Below are positions 6,179 to 6,783 of a stretch of 6,783 nt of DNA, in pieces. Where the stretch lies: positions 1 to 6,783 of the forward strand of contig JAUYSA010000235.1 in assembly GCA_030696545.1 (NCBI GenBank), written 5' to 3'. How positions within the stretch are numbered: the first letter of the stretch is position 1; each line of letters begins with the position of its first letter. Under the pieces are notes generated by a model. It saw only the letters and a program-made list of their open reading frames with translations. It searched no databases and was not told where the DNA came from. Position numbers and translations under genes: made by a program. This stretch comes from Hyphomonadaceae bacterium (GTDB lineage: Bacteria; Pseudomonadota; Alphaproteobacteria; Caulobacterales; Hyphomonadaceae).

Positions 6179-6207
6179 GGCGGCCGCTTCTGCGGCCGTT
6201 TGCTTTT
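6179..6207 (+). terminator. Rho-independent terminator of rpmF
   Basis: CGGCCGC (6181-6187) pairs perfectly with GCGGCCG (6192-6198) around a TTCT loop, with two further G-U pairs possible at the base. TTTGCTTTT follows directly. This is the most typical intrinsic terminator in the window and separates rpmF from eno. Confidence 0.85.
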
Positions 6208-6241
6208 CTGGCGTTGATTTCCGCAACGTCTGGCCGCGGCA

Positions 6242-6270
6242 TTGCAAGCCGGGGCGGTTCAAGACATAGC
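6242..6270 (+). promoter_or_regulatory. Candidate promoter of eno
   Basis: TTGCAA (6242-6247) and CATAGC (6265-6270) are 17 bases apart. The -10 match is poor, but the upstream 16 bases, TTGCAAGCCGGGGCGG, match those of the rpmF candidate promoter at 14 positions with the same spacing. It lies after the rpmF terminator and would give an eno leader of about 60 bases. Confidence 0.4.
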
Positions 6271-6340
6271 AGGCACGCTTTTCGCCCGTGGGAGCAGGTC
6301 CTCCGGGTTCGCGTTCGCCCATCAGCCGAGGGACAGGCCA

Positions 6341-6783
6341 GTGACCGAGATCATCGACGTCTATGCACGGGAAATCCTGGACAGCCGGGGTAATCCGACG
6401 GTCGAGGCGGAAGTCACCCTGGAAGACGGCTCGACCGGCCGCGCCGCGGTTCCATCAGGCGCATCAACGGGCGCTCATGAAGCTGTCGAACTGCGCGATG
6501 GCGACAAGTCGCGTTATATGGGCAAGGGCGTCCAGAAAGCGGTGGCTGCGGTCAACGATGAGATCTTCCCGGAGCTGCTGGGTATGGACGCAACTGACCA
6601 GCGCGCGATCGACGCGGCGCTGATCGAACTCGACGGCACGCCGAACAAGTCGCGCCTCGGGGCCAATGCGATCCTTGGGGTTTCGCTAGCTGTTGCGAAG
6701 GCTGCTGCGAACGCTTCGGGCCTGCCGCTTTACCGTTATGTGGGCGGCGCGAACGCTCACGTTCTGCCGACGCCGATGATGAA
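6341..6783 (+). CDS. eno: Enolase, N-terminal part (partial)
   Basis: Enolase converts 2-phosphoglycerate to phosphoenolpyruvate in glycolysis and, in many bacteria, also joins the RNA degradosome. The reading frame from GTG 6341 gives 147 codons that leave the window at the right edge, about a third of the usual length of roughly 425 residues. It begins with the family pattern TEIIDVYAREILDSRGNPTVE, followed by AVPSGASTGAHEAVELRDGD, which includes the flexible Ser-Ala-Ser-type active-site loop (about 38-44). Further on are LDGTPNK and LGANAILGVSLAVAKAAA. The GTG start is preferred because GAGGGA lies seven bases upstream, no in-frame ATG precedes it nearby, and the first residues match the family. 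The main catalytic acidic and lysine residues lie beyond the window, so intactness cannot be confirmed. It lies about 130 bases after the rpmF terminator. Confidence 0.96.
   Translation, partial: MTEIIDVYAREILDSRGNPTVEAEVTLEDGSTGRAAVPSGASTGAHEAVELRDGDKSRYMGKGVQKAVAAVNDEIFPELLGMDATDQRAIDAALIELDGTPNKSRLGANAILGVSLAVAKAAANASGLPLYRYVGGANAHVLPTPMM

Overview
This window is a chromosomal housekeeping segment of a GC-rich alphaproteobacterium. The gene order (ppiD-like gene divergent from tpiA, then secG and pyrG, with eno nearby), the cysteine-free L32, and an HWE-family histidine kinase all point there. A palindromic intergenic element between ppiD and tpiA closely resembles, from memory, a dispersed repeat common in Rhizobiales (Hyphomicrobiales). 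That favours this order, but the SecG sequence does not settle it, and a Caulobacterales or Hyphomonadaceae-like relative remains possible.

Layout. Bases 1-484 (minus strand) hold the N-terminal quarter of a membrane-anchored PpiD/SurA-type periplasmic foldase, cut by the window edge. Bases 485-664 are the divergent control region, with the palindromic repeat and a perfect hairpin just before tpiA. On the plus strand follow tpiA (665-1414), secG with an unusually long Pro/Ala/Thr-rich tail (1519-2031) and pyrG (2097-3728). A two-gene signalling cassette comes next: a soluble PAS-GAF-HWE histidine kinase (3801-5378) overlapping by one base a stand-alone receiver protein (5378-5761). After a 201-base gap with candidate terminators and a promoter comes rpmF (5963-6148), then a strong intrinsic terminator, then eno with a GTG start (6341 onward, cut by the window edge). 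No gap longer than 300 bases exists. No tRNA, rRNA, CRISPR array or insertion sequence was seen.

Functionally the window combines glycolysis (tpiA, eno), nucleotide synthesis (pyrG), protein export and periplasmic folding (secG, ppiD) and translation (rpmF). The kinase/receiver pair is the only regulatory module, and nothing in the sequence shows its stimulus or target. The most notable non-coding signals are a near-identical 16-base promoter motif shared by rpmF and eno, a terminator-like hairpin just downstream of the rpmF promoter, and the repeat between ppiD and tpiA. I see no clear evidence for a wholly new biological system here. The kinase/receiver insertion and the shared promoter motif are the best leads.
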